Of a DNA stretch of 64,000 nt, positions 21,496 through 33,959 are shown piece by piece. This DNA comes from Doryteuthis pealeii. Lineage: Eukaryota > Mollusca > Cephalopoda > Myopsida > Loliginidae. The stretch lies in contig CM042157.1 in NCBI GenBank assembly GCA_023376005.1, positions 52,397,141 through 52,461,140 of the forward strand, written 5' to 3'. The position numbers and the translations under genes were made by a program. Position 1 is the stretch's first letter, and every line of letters begins with the position of its first letter. The notes below the pieces were generated by a model that saw only the letters and a list, made by a program, of their open reading frames with translations, did not search any database and was not told the DNA's origin.

Positions 21496-24400
21496 AATAG
21501 AGTTTGGGCAATGAGCCGCGGATCCTTGCTTTTTCGAATTCTGAAAAAGGTAATGTTCGGCAATGTACCGAGTAGATCCTTTGAGCTTCTAATTCTTAAA
21601 AAGGTAAAGTTGTTCGGCAAAGTGCACTCGAGTCTCTTTCCCTTTTCATTGCTAAAAAAGGTAAATGTTCTCGGCAATGATAACCGAGTATCCTTGCCTA
21701 ATTCATTTCTAAAAAAGGGTAAATCTTCGGGCAATGTCCGAGTATGCATGTATGCCCTTTTCATTCTTAAAAAGAGATAAATTTCGGCAATGTACCGAGT
21801 ATTCTTATGTCTTTTCATTCTAAAAAAGGCAAAATGGTTGGCCAATGCATCGAGTGATCGTTGGGCCTATTTGGCATTCGTAAAATAGGTAAATGTATCG
21901 TCAACTGTAACCGGGAGTTCTTTGGACCGTTTTGCATTCTTAAAAAGGTAAATGTTTGGGCAATGTCCGAGTAGTTTTGCCTTTATCTGTCTAAAATGGT
22001 AAAACGTGTAGTGACTTATTTCTTTGCACTTTTCATTTTCTTAATTAAAATATTTGTATATATGGTTCGGCAGGTACGAGTAATCTTTGCCTTTTCATTC
22101 TAAAAAGGTAAATGTTCGGAGCAGATAGTTTTATCAGGTAGTCAATTACGATTTTGCTTCAGCCAAAATATTCGCAACGTGTTCTTTATCGAAAAGGTAA
22201 TGGTTCGCAATCATACCGAGTATCTTGCCTTTTCATTCATTAAATGGTAAATGTTCGGCAATGTACCGAGTATCCTTGCCTGTTCCATTCTAAAAAAGAT
22301 AAATGTTCCGCAATGTACCGAGTATTCTTTGGCTTTTCATTCTAAAAAGGATAAGCATGTTCTCTGTCAAGATCAATGTAGGATCTGCCTACTAAAGTAA
22401 TATTGCTGTCCGATTTCCTTCCATTCTAACAAAGGTTAAATGTCGCAATGTACGAGTATCTCTATGTCTTTTCATTCTTAAAAAGCAATGTGTTCAATGC
22501 ATGGTTGTTCCTTAATGTAAAACATGAGTAATCTTTTGCCGGTTTCATTCTTAAAGGTAAATGTTTGTCTAATGTACCGCAGTATCTTTGCCTTTATTAA
22601 AAAGTAAAGTTCGAGACAATAGCACGAGTATCTTTGCCTTTGTCATTTCTATAAAAAGTAAATGTGTCGGCCATGTACCGAGTATATTTTGCCTTTCAAT
22701 TCAGCAAAAGGAGAATGTTCGAATAGTACCGAGATTTGTGCCTTTTCACATTTTAAAAATGGTATGAATTTCGCGAATGTACATCGAGTATCTGCCTTCT
22801 TTGTACATAAAAGTAAATGTTCGGCAAGAGTGTACGCTGAGTAGTCTTTGCCTTTTTATTCTAAAAAAGGTAGAATGTTCGGCAATGTACGAAGTATATT
22901 TGCCTTTCTCATAATCTAAGCAAAGCTAAAGTAGCGGCAATGATTACCGTAGATCCTCTTACTTTTCATTCTTTAAAAGTGAAATGTTCCCAATGTTTAC
23001 GAGATCTCGATATTGCTGACCTTTTCATTCTTAAAAAGGTAATGTTCGCGAATACATAATCCGAGTTACTTTTGCCTATCTTCATTCTAAAAAAGGTAAA
23101 GTTGGCAGATCATGTCGTTTTTAAAAGTAGCGGCAATGTACCGAAGTACTTTGACTTTCATTGGAACTTAAGAAGTGTTTCGGAGCTACCAGAGTTACAC
23201 TTTGCCTTATCTAAAATAAGTCGCTGCTCGATATTTTGCTTTTTCACATTCTAAAAGTAAAGTCAATGTACGAAGTATTGCTTTTGATTGCTAAAGCGTA
23301 AGCCCGCTGTATCGGATTAATTAGTCCTTTCATTCTACAAGTTCATGTCGGTTGTATCATTCTTAGAAGAATGTTAACTGGATGTACGGCGCCAATGTTC
23401 TCGTAAAGGTAAGTCGCATTATACCTGAGATTATCTGTTTTCATTCTACAATATGGTAAATCGTGTCCAATGTACTCGAGATGAGTTTGCTTTCATTTAA
23501 AAAAAAAAAGAAAGATATAAACGTAGTGTGTCGCAAATGTAACCGAGAATAGTCTTTGCCTTTTCAATTGCTATAAAAGGTATCAAATTACTCGAGTATT
23601 TTGTTCATTAAAAGAAATGTGCATTCCGAGTTGCTTATCTTAACGTATGGTCACATCGGTATCTTCCTTTCATTTAAAGTAAATGTTCAGAAGTCCAACA
23701 TGCTTCTGGCTATATGTAACGCGCGAGTTAGATATCTGCCTTTTCATTCTAAAAGGCATAATGATTGCGGACAATGTAACGAGATAGCCTTTGATCTAAG
23801 TATTGTTGGCACTTGTATCAATGCTCGATCTTAAAAGGTAAATGTTCAGGAGCAAGTGTACCGAGTACTGTTGCATTTTTCATCTGACTCTTAAAAAAGG
23901 TAAAAGTTTCGATGTGATCGGTGTATCTTTGCCTTTCAATTCTAAAAAAGGTACAGTTTGTCGCATTTGGACCAGTATCGTTTAGCCTTTTCTATTCTAG
24001 AAAGAGGGATGTACAATGTTCGGACGAGTATACGTATGATATGATTTTGTTTACATGCGATTAAAAGTAATGTTTACGCAACATTGTGACAGGAGCTATT
24101 AGTTTCGCGTTAATTGCTTCAGTTCTAAAAAGGTAAATGTTGTTCCGGAAGCACTATACCGATTATCTTTATGGCCTTTTCATTCGAAAAGTGTAAATGT
24201 TCGGCAATGCTCGAGTATCTTTGCCTCTTTCATTCTACAAAAGGGTAAAAGTTGTGGCAATGTATCGAGTATCCTTGCCTTTCATTCTAAAAAAGGTAAA
24301 TGTTGTCGGCAATGATACCGAGTATCTTTTAGCCTTTTCATTCTTAAAAAGGTAAATGTTCGGCAATGCATCGAGTATCTTTGCTTTTCATTCAAAAGGT

Positions 24401-26290
24401 AAATGTTCGGCAAATCGAGTATTTTGCGCTTTTCATTCATAAAAACAGGTAAATCTCGGACAATGTCCGAGTATCTTTGCCTTTTCATTCTTAGAACTAA
24501 GAAAGGTAAATGTTCGGCAATTGGTACCGAGATGCTATTGGTCTTAGACGAGTCTTGCTTTTCATTCTTAAAAGAGTGCAAATGTATTCGGCCAATGCAT
24601 CGAGTGTCTTTGCCTTTCATTTCGGTAGAGAAAGAGTAAGATGTTCGGCAATGTACGAGTATCTTTGCCTTTTCATTCTTCAAAGAGGTAAATGTTCGGC
24701 AATGCATCGAGTATTTTGCCTTTTTTTCCAGTATTGCTGCGTCTACAAAATAGGTAAATGTTTGCAATGTACGAGTATCCTTGCCTTTTCATTCTAAAGA
24801 CGTAAATGTTCGCAATTTGACCGGTATCTTTGCTTTTCATTCTTAAAAAGGTAAATGTCGGCAATGTACGAGTATCTTTGCTTTTTCATTCTTAAAAAAG
24901 TATGTTCGCAATGTACGAGTATCTTTGCTTTTTCATTCTTAAAGGTAAATGTTCGCAATGTACGAGTATCTTCCTTTTCATTCTAAAAGGTAAATGTTCG
25001 GCAATGTACCGAGTATCTTTTACCTTTCATTCTAAAAAAGGTAAATGTTCGGCAATGTACGAGTATCTTTGCCTTTTCATTCTAAAAAAAGGTAAATGTT
25101 CGCAATGGTACAGTATCTTTGCCTTTTCATTCTAAAAAAGGTAAAAGTTCGGCAATGTCGAGTATCTTGCTTTTCATTCAAAAAAGGTAATGTTCGGCAA
25201 TGTACCGAGTATCTTTGCCTTTTCATTCTTCAAAAAGGTAAATGTTCGGCAATGTACCGAGTATCTTTCCTTTTTCATTCTTAAAAGGTAAATGTTCGGC
25301 AATGTACCGAGTATCTTTGCCTTTTCATTCTAAAAGGTAAATGTTCGGCAATGTACCGAGTATCTTTGCCTTTTCATTCTAAAAAAGGTAAAAGTTCGGC
25401 AATGATCCGAGTATCTTTACCTTTTATTCTTCAAAAGGTAAATGTTCGGCAATGTACCGAGTATCTTTGCCTTTTTCATTCTAAAAAGGTAAATGTTTCG
25501 GCAATGTCGAGTATCTTTGCATTTTCATTCTAAAAGGTAAATGTTCGCAATGTATCGAGTATTTTGCCTTTTCATTTCTAAAAAAGGTAAATGTTGGCAA
25601 TGTCCGAGTATCTTGCCTTTTCTTCTAAAAAGGTAAATGTGGCAATGCATCGAGTATCTTTGCCTTTTCATTCTAAAAAGGTAATGTTCGGCAATGTACC
25701 GAGTATCTTTGCTTTTCATTCTAAAAAGGTAAATGTTCGCAATGCATCGAGTATCTTTGCCTTTTCATTCTAAAAAAGGTAAATGTTCGGCAATGTCCGA
25801 GTATCTTTGCCTTTTCATTTCTAAAAAGGTAAATGTTCGGCAATGTCCGAGTATCTTGCTTTTCATTCTTAAAAAGGTAAATGTTCGGCAATGTACGAGT
25901 ATTTTGCTTTTCATCTAAAAAGGTAAATGTTCGGCAATGCATCGAGTATCTTTGCCTTTTCATTCTTAAAAAGGTAAATGTTCGGCAATGTACGAGTATC
26001 TTTGCCTTTCATCTTCTAAAAAAGGTAAATGTTCGGCAATGCATCGAGTATCTTTGCCTTTTCATTCTAAAAAAGGTAAATGTTCGGCAATGTACCGAGT
26101 ATCTTTGCCTTTTCATTCTAAAAAGGTAAATGTCGGCAATGTACCGAGTATCTTTGCCTTTTCATTCTAAAAAAGTAAATGTTCGGCAATGTACGAGTAT
26201 CTTTGCCTTTTCATTCTACAAAGGTAAATGTTCGGCAATGCACCGGGTATTTTTGCCCTTTTTTTTTTCCTTTTTTGTATGTGTTTTCTA
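21495..26290 (-). repeat. 51-bp satellite, inverted and indel-rich block
   Basis: From about 21,500 the monomer appears as its reverse complement (TTCGGCAATGTACCGAGTAT then CTTTGCCTTTTCATTC). Between about 21.5 and 24.2 kb it is badly corrupted, with random-looking insertions and deletions every few bases. It regains order from about 24.2 kb and is regular by 25.2-26.2 kb. The block ends in a T-rich stretch directly before the assembly gap. The pattern is more like a low-accuracy consensus than normal mutation. Confidence 0.9.
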
Positions 26291-26300
26291 NNNNNNNNNN
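26291..26300. other. Assembly gap (10 N)
   Basis: Ten undetermined bases inside the satellite. The repeat orientation differs on the two sides, so the gap size and the join are not trustworthy. Confidence 1.
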
Positions 26301-29300
26301 AAAAGCAAAGATACTCGATACATTGCCTAACATTTACCTTTTTTAGAATGAAAACAAAATACTCGATGCATTGCCGAACATTTACCTTTTCATGAATGAA
26401 AAGGCAAAGATACTCGTACATTGCCGAATTTTACCTTTTTTAGAATGAAAAAGCAAAGATACTAGGAACATTGCCGAACATTTACCTTTTAAGAATGAAA
26501 AGGCAAAGATACTCGATGCATTGCCGAACATTACCTTTTAATGAATAAAAAGCAAAGATACTCATGCATTGCCGAACAATTAACTTTTAGAATGAAAGCA
26601 AAGATACTCGATGCATTGCCGAACATTTACCTTTTAAGAATGAAAATGCAAAGATACTCGATGCATTGCCGAACATTTACTTTTAGAATGAAAAGCAAAG
26701 ATACTCGATGCATTGCCGAACATTTACTTTGAGAATGAAAAGCAAAGATACTCATGCATTGCCGAACATTTACCTTTTTAGAATGAAAAGCAAAGATACT
26801 CGATGCATTGCCGAACATTTACCTTTTGAGAATGAAAAGGCAAAGATACTCGATGCATTGCCGAACATTTACCTTTGAAGAATGAAAAGCAAAGATACTC
26901 GATGCATTGCCGAACATTTACCTTTTGAAGAATGAAAGCAAAGATACTCGATGCATTGCCGAACATTTACCTTTTTGAAGAATATTAAAATGCAAAGATA
27001 CTCGATGCAAGCCGAACATTTACCTTTTTGAAGAATTAAAATGCAAAGATACTCGAGCATTGCCGAACATTTACCTTTTGAAAATGAAAAGGTAAAGATA
27101 CTCGATGCATTGCCGAACATTTACCTTTTGAAGAATGAAAAGGAAAGATACTCGATGCAATTGCCGAACATTACCTTTTGAAGAATAAAAGCAAAGAACT
27201 GATGATTGCCGAACATTTACCTTTTGAAGAATGAAAAGGGTAAAGATACTCGTCGATGCATTGCCGAACATTTACCTTTTGAAGAATGAAAAGCAAAGAT
27301 ACTCGATGCATTGTCCAACTTTACCTTTGTGAATAAAAAGGCAAAGATACTGACATTCCGAACATTTGCCTTTTTTAGAAAGAAAAGGCAAAGATACTCG
27401 ATACATTGCCGAACATTTACCTTTTTAGAATGAAAAAGCGAAGATACTCGGTACATTGCCGAACATTTACCTTTTAGAATGAAAAGCAAAGATACTCGAT
27501 GCATGCCGAACATTTACTTTTTTAGAAATGAAAAAGCAAAAGATACTTGAGCATTGCCGACATTTACCTTTTTAAGAATGAAAAGCAAAGATACTCAATG
27601 CATTGCTGAACATTATCTTTTATGAATGAAAAGGCAAAGATACTCGATACATTGCGAACATTTACCTTTTCAAGAATGAAAAGGCAAAATACTCATACAT
27701 TGCGAACATTTACCTTTTTTGAATGAAAAAGCAAAGATACTCGATGCATTGCCGAACATTTATCTTTTATGAATAAAAAGCAAAGATATCGATACATTGG
27801 CGAACTTTACCTTTTGAAGAATGAAAAGCAAGATACTCGATGCAATTGCCGAACTTTACCTTTTGAGAATGAAAAAGCAAAGATACTCGATGCATTGCGA
27901 ACGTTTACCTTTTAAGAATGAAAAAGCAAAGATACTCGATGCATTGCCGACATTTACCTTTTGAAGAATGAAAAGGCAAAGATACTCGATGCATTGCCGA
28001 ACATTTACCTTTTGAAGAAGAAAAGGCAAAAATACTCGATGCATTGCCGAACATTTACCTTTTGAAGAATGAAAAGGCAAAGATACTCGATGCATGCCGA
28101 ACATTTACCTTTTGAAGAATGAAAATGCAAAGATACTCGATGTCATTGCCGAACATTTACCTTTTCAAGAATGTAAAGTCAAAGATACTCGGTCTAATTG
28201 CCGAACATTACCTTTTTTAGAATGAAAAAGCAAAGATACTCGATGGATTGCCGAATTTTACCTTTTTTAGAATGATAAAGAAAAGATACTCGATGCATAT
28301 CCGAACATTTACCTTTTTAGAATGCAAAAACAAAAATACTCGATGCATTGCGAAACATTTACATTTTATGAATGAAAAAGCAAAGATACTCGATGCATTG
28401 CTGAACATTTACCTTTTGTAGAATGGAAAAGCAAAGATACTCATGAATTGCCGTACATTAACTTTTTTAGAATGAAAAAGCAAAGATACTCGATGCATTG
28501 CCGAACTTTTACCTCTGTGAATAAAAAAGGCAAAGATACTTGATGCATTACCGAACATTTGCCTTTTTAGAAAGAAAAGGCAAAGATACTCGATACATTG
28601 CCGAACTTTACCTTTTTAGAATGAAAAGGAAAGATACTCGGTACATTGCCGAACATTTACCTTTTAAGAATGAAAAGCAAAGATACTCGATGCATTGCCG
28701 AACATTTACCTTTTTTAGAATGAAAAAGCAAAAATACTTATGCTTGCCGAACATTTACTTTTTAAGAATGAAAAGCAAAGATACTCAATGCATTGCCGAA
28801 CATTTATCTTTTAGAATGAAAAGGCAAAGATACTCGATACATTGCGGAACATTTACCTTTTTAGAATGAAAAGCAAAGATACTCGATACACTTGCCGAAC
28901 ATTTACCTTTTTAGAATGAAAAAGCAAAGATACTCATGCATTGCCGAACATTTATCTTTTATGAATGAAAAGGCAAAGATACTCGATACATTGGCGAACA
29001 TTTACCTTTTCTAGAATGAAAAGCAAAGATACTCGATACATTGCCGAACATTTACCTTTTTGAATGAAAAACAAAGATACTCGATGCATTGCCGAACATT
29101 TACTTTCATGAATGAAAAAGGCAAAGATACTCGGTACATTGCCGAACATTTACCTTTTATTGAATTAAAAAGCAAAGATACTTGATGAATTGCCGAACAT
29201 TTACCTTTTTTAGAATGAAAAAGCAAAGTTGCTCGATAGCATTGCCGAACATTTACCATTTTGAGAATGAAAATCAAAGATACTCGATGCATTGCCGAAT

Positions 29301-30860
29301 ATTTACATTTATTTAGAATGAAAACAAAGATACTTGATGAATTGCCGAACATTTACCTTTTTAGAATGAAAAAGCAAAGATACTAGATGCATTGCGAACA
29401 TTTATCTTTTTTAGGATGTAAAGCAAAGATACACAATGCATTGCCGAACATTTACCTTTTTAGAATGAAAAGGCAAAGATACTCGATGCATTGCAAAAAT
29501 TTACATTTTATGAATGAATAGGCAAGATACTCGATGCATTGCCGAACATTTACCTTTTTTAGAATGAAAAAGCAAAGATACTCGATGCATTGCAAAAGAT
29601 TTACATTTTATGAATGAATAGGCCAAAATACTCGATGCATTGCCGAACATTTACCTTTCATGAATGAAAAAGCAAAGATACTCGATGCATTGCCGAACAT
29701 TTACCTTTTTTAGAATGAAAAAGCAAAGATACTCGATGCATTGCAAAAGATTTACATTTTATGAATGAATAGGCCAAAATACTCGATGCATTGCCGAACA
29801 TTTACCTTTCATGAATGAAAAGCAAAGATACTCGATGCATTGCCGAACATTTACCTTTTTTAGAATGAAAAAGCAAAGATACTCGATGACATTGCAAAAG
29901 ATTTACATTTTATGAATGAATAGGCCAAAATACTCGATGCATTGCCGAACATTTACCTTTCATGAATGAAAAAGCAAAGATACTCGATGCATTGCCGAAC
30001 ATTTACCTTTTGTAGAATGGAAAAGCAAAGATACTCAATGCATTGCCGAACATTTACCTTTTATGAATGAAAAAGCAAAGATACTCGATGCATTGCCGAA
30101 CATTTACCTTTTCTAGAATGAAAAGCAAAGATACTTGATACATGCCGGACTTTTACCTTTTATGAATTAAAAATCAAAAATACTCGATGAATTGTCGAAC
30201 ATTTACCTTTTTTAGAATGAAAAGGCAAAGATACTCGATGCATTGCCGAACATTTACCTTTTTTAGAATGAAAAGGCAAAGAAACCCGATGAATTGCCGA
30301 ACATTTACCTTTTTAGAATGAAAAAGCAAAGATACTCGATGCATTGCCGAACATTTAACTTTATGAATGAAAAAGCAAAGATACTCGATGCATTGCTTTT
30401 TCATTATTCTTTAAGAATGAAAAAGCAAAGATACTCGATGCATAGCTTTTTTATTCATTTTAAGAATGATAAAACAAAGATAATCGTTTATTGCCGAACA
30501 TTTACCTTTATGAATGAAAAAGCAAAGATACTCGATGCATTGCCGAACATTTACCTTTATGAATGAAAATGCAAAAATACTCGATTCATTGCTGAACATT
30601 TACCTTTATGAAATGAAAAAGCAAAGATACTCGATGCATTGCCGAACATTTACCTTTTTTAGAATGATAAAGCAAAGATACTCGATGCATTGCTGAACAT
30701 TTACCTTTTATGAATGAAAAAGCAAAGTACTCGATGCATTGCTGAACATTTACCTTTTTTAGAATGAAAAAGCAAAGATACTCGATGCATTGTCGAACAT
30801 TTACCTTTTTTAGAATGATAAAGCAAAGATACTCGATGCATTCATCTTTTTTAGAATGAT
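26301..30860 (+). repeat. 51-bp satellite, CTCGATGCATTG subfamily
   Basis: Plus-orientation units of type CCGAACATTTACCTTTTAGA then ATGAAAAAGCAAAGATAC then TCGATGCATTG, moderately homogeneous. A higher-order trimer of about 151 bp is present at 29,485-29,990, marked by the variant GCATTGCAAAAGATTTACAT at 29,584, 29,735 and 29,885. Confidence 0.95.
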
Positions 30861-31500
30861 AAATCAAAGATACTCGGTCAATTGCTGAAAATGTACCTTT
30901 TTGAAGTAAAAAAAATAAGATACTCGACCAATTGCCGAAATTCACCTTTTTTGGTAAGAAAAGACAAAGATACATGAACACTTGACGAAAATTTACTTTT
31001 TTGGAATGAAAAAGCAAATATACTCGAACATTGTCGAACATTTACCTTTACTGGAATGAAAAAACAAATATATTTGGTCCATTGCCGAACATTAACCTTT
31101 TTTGGAATGATAAAGCAAAGATACTCGAACACTTGCCGAAGAGTTACCTTTTTTTAATGAAAAAGCTAAGATACCCGACAAATTTCCGAAAATTTACCTT
31201 TTCGGAATGAAAAAGCAAAAATACTCGACCAATTTCCGAAAATTTACCTTTTTTGAATGAAAAAAGAAATATACTCGAACATTGTCGAACATTTACCTAT
31301 TTGGCAATGAAAAAACAAAGGTACTCGATCAATTGCCGAAAATGTAACTTTTGTGGAATGAAAAAGCAAAGATACTTGAACACTTGCCGAAGATTTCCTT
31401 TTTTTAATGAAAAATCAAATATACTCGATCCATCGCTGAAAATTTACCTTTTCTAGAATGAAAAAGCAAAGATACTCGATCAATTACCGAAATTTTAAAT
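30860..31500 (+). repeat. 51-bp satellite, right diverged edge
   Basis: The last dozen units return to the diverged CTCGACCAATTGCCGAAA type seen at the left edge. They share specific variants with it: GAACACTTGACGAAAATTTA plus CTCGAACATTGTCGAACATT occur at 30,980-31,060 and at 15,975-16,040. The array ends in a T run near 31,500. Confidence 0.9.
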
Positions 31501-32786
31501 TTTTTTTTTTAGTATCATTCACCAAATCTTTAATTTTCCATTTTTGTCAATTCAATTCTGCATACACATATTTTTTACATTGTTAACATTACTCTCTTCC
31601 TATCGAACTTGTGACGTTAGCATAAACATTTCACATTTCACATTACACATTTCTTAACAAACTTTCCACAACATATATACACATCTTTTTCTGTTTGACC
31701 ATTCACATCTTGTTGTCATTGCAAATTTATTTTGTGCATAAATTCATTTGTTATCATATAATTATATGTATTTGTTTTATCATTTCTCCGTATTTTCTAC
31801 CCAAACTGTGTCTTATTATTTTATCGCCATTCCTTATACTATTGAACACATAATAACTCATAACCTTCTACAGAGCGATCGTCATTTAAATATTATTTTG
31901 TGAGGTAGTTTCGCGCAACCCAGACCTCTACAAAAATGTGACATTTGACGCAGTTAGGTAGACGGAGGATATATATATTTATATCATACTCTCAGACAAA
32001 TGTACAAACTTGATTTGCGCAGTTAAATGCAATTTTCAGCGCCCGAGGTATTGTCTAGCAGAACACGCGTTTTGCGTACACAGCCGAAAAACTCCCAATA
32101 GAGGTCGCAACTGATGTCATGGAAATATTGAACAACAAACCAGAGCATTCCAACTGTTGCTTCTAGTTAGGGGCCATGCCAGTACACCTTACCTGATAGT
32201 TGGTACGTTGGAAAGTTTGGGGAAATTTTCCTAATCGGGGTTTGAAGGGCTTTTTTTTTTACTTCCAAACGCGCCATTAAAAAACAAAAAAAACCTGTGT
32301 AGCACTATCGAAAATTAATAAAATAACATTGAATTTGGTATTTTTAGCAAGCCTCCAACGGTTCTAATCATGCCTGATAGTTTGCAACTTTGAAAATTTT
32401 GGTTAACTTTTAAAATTTTGCTTAAATTCATATACTCAAAATCAAGACTTAAAAACACTTGAAAAAGACGTCAAAAAATGCCAGTTTTCATTTTGTTTTG
32501 ACGTATGTAAAAAAAAAAAAAACACCTTAAAAACGCTTTAAGATCGCCTTAAAACTATGAAATTAACATTTCTGTCGGAGGAAATCGTAGGTATATACCG
32601 CTGATGAGACTTAATAAAGTTGAAACAGCTGTACGGTGTTTCCACGTCGCGCTCGTTATTTGCCGAGTTTGCTTGTCATGATTATTTTCAATAATTATCG
32701 AATTTTATACGATATACACATTGTAATTGCCTCCAAAAATATAAACAATATACTTTACTTAACAATGCTCCAAAAAGCAAATTTTC

Positions 32787-32790
<4 letters not shown>
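31501..32790. other. Unrecognised AT-rich DNA
   Basis: No credible coding frame, repeat pair or RNA gene was seen in this 1.3-kb stretch right of the satellite. Confidence 0.5.

Positions 32791-32846
<56 letters not shown>
32791..32846. repeat. (TA)n microsatellite
   Basis: About 55 bp of pure TA repeat, directly downstream (minus strand) of the LINE fragment. Confidence 0.95.
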
Positions 32847-32847
<1 letters not shown>

Positions 32848-32861
32848 ATCGCAACGTCTTG

Positions 32862-33375
32862 TTAGACGAATGCCACTCCTTGCTTCATTGTCCGTTCGTC
32901 AGCTCGTTGACGACTTTTCAGCCCTGCCAGCAACTTGCTTATCTTAGAACAAATTTTGCACTCATGACGATCGGTATTGAATGAGACGACAGTCACGGTA
33001 TACGCATCACTACGAACTCCCATGTGACGCCTGAAACCTCCAGCTATTCGGCACACTTAGTGCAGCAGGATTATGAAAGGTTTTGATGTTTGGAATCAGA
33101 GTGTGGCATGGGAAAGACAACTATTGCAGTCGGATTTGTCTTATGTGATTCCATGTGATTAACCAGGTCTGCCTTTGACAATAAGCCCTGGCCACACTCC
33201 GCACAGATCCACACATCTCCAAAATTGGCCGGCAGAGTTTCACGCTTTCTGCATGCTATCTTGAGTTTTGCCCAGTCCACCTTGACTGCTTCAAACACCC
33301 CTGTATATCGTAGCCTTCCACTGTCCACGATCGGATGTCAGAGACTCGCAATTGTCGACGGAATACTAAAATATG
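32862..33375 (-). pseudogene. LINE 3' fragment: C-terminal tail of an RT protein with C2H2 zinc fingers
   Basis: Minus translation gives IVDSGRLRYTGVFEAVKVDW (C-terminal end of a LINE ORF2) and then CAECGQGLLSKADLVNHMESH, a C-x2-C...H-x3-H finger. After a stop comes a second piece with CKICSKISKLLAGLKSRQR, where a His expected before QR is Arg. CR1-like and related LINEs carry such fingers behind the RT. The reading is broken between 33,071 and 33,056, so this is a dead, 5'-truncated copy. Confidence 0.65.
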
Positions 33376-33384
33376 TCACTCTCC

Positions 33385-33407
33385 TTAAGTCGAAAAGTAG
33401 TAACATC

Positions 33408-33442
<35 letters not shown>

Positions 33443-33606
33443 AAAAATAATATTACACATGTAATTAATTTTTAATACATTTTAAACATTACATTCTGCC
33501 TAAAATTTGATGGAAACGAGGGCTTTATATGAAGTAAATTATGTACTAAAACAAACATGTTATTAAGATTTTAAAACACTATTAAAACAGTTTCTTCTTA
33601 GAAATC
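33385..33606 (+). repeat. R1 foldback-family copy, left part, split by an LTR element
   Basis: This starts CGAAAAGTAGTAACAT, as at 39,199. It then follows 62,312-62,455, sharing TTAATACATTTTAAACATTA-like text and TTTCTTCTTAGAAATC. The remainder of the copy is at 36,781-37,030, on the other side of the inserted element. Confidence 0.8.
33411..33440 (+). repeat. Poly(A) tract
   Basis: About 30 consecutive A on the plus strand, inside an R1 repeat copy. Confidence 0.9.
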
Positions 33607-33941
33607 TGTGAATCAACTGAACTCAGGGATTCAGTCTGCTCGTCCTCTGTAGAATCTTCCCCTTCTATTCTTCTTCGTGTGACACGTTCAAATCTTACAC
33701 CGCTTTTAACTTTCCGAAACTGCAACTCACTCCTCTCCACTTTCTTCAATCCTCTTGTAAGAACGTCGTCTAAGACTCCCCCATGCTAGCTCAAATTGCT
33801 GCTTTTATCGTCACGGGATTCGCGCATTTTCTCCCATCTTCTCGCAGACAACGAGAAGCAAACGATTTAAAGCAGCGCTTCTCTAAACTCCCGAGTTTCT
33901 ATCATTGAAGAGGAGGAGAGCATGCTTTTCTTTATATTACA
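33607..33941 (-). repeat. 3' LTR of the 3.2-kb gypsy-type element
   Basis: 335 bp. On minus it reads TGTAATATAAAGAAAAGC...GATTCACA. A polypurine tract (ATCAGGGGGGCG, 33,942-33,953) abuts it. The last 50 bp by plus coordinates match 36,721-36,780. Confidence 0.8.
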
Positions 33942-33959
33942 CGCCCCCCTGATCTTTAG

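Noticed and set aside
12690..31500. Dozens of 60-160-codon open frames on both strands of the 51-bp array
   Set aside because: The monomer length is a multiple of three, so each stop-free frame repeats as a 17-residue unit. The frames follow the repeat, break at random indels and resemble no protein.
12690..31500. CRISPR-like regular repetition
   Set aside because: There are no unique spacers between conserved repeats and no cas genes. The whole unit is repeated, and the context is an animal genome.
31501..32640. A possible regulatory or RNA gene next to the satellite
   Set aside because: No stem, box or coding signal stood out on either strand.
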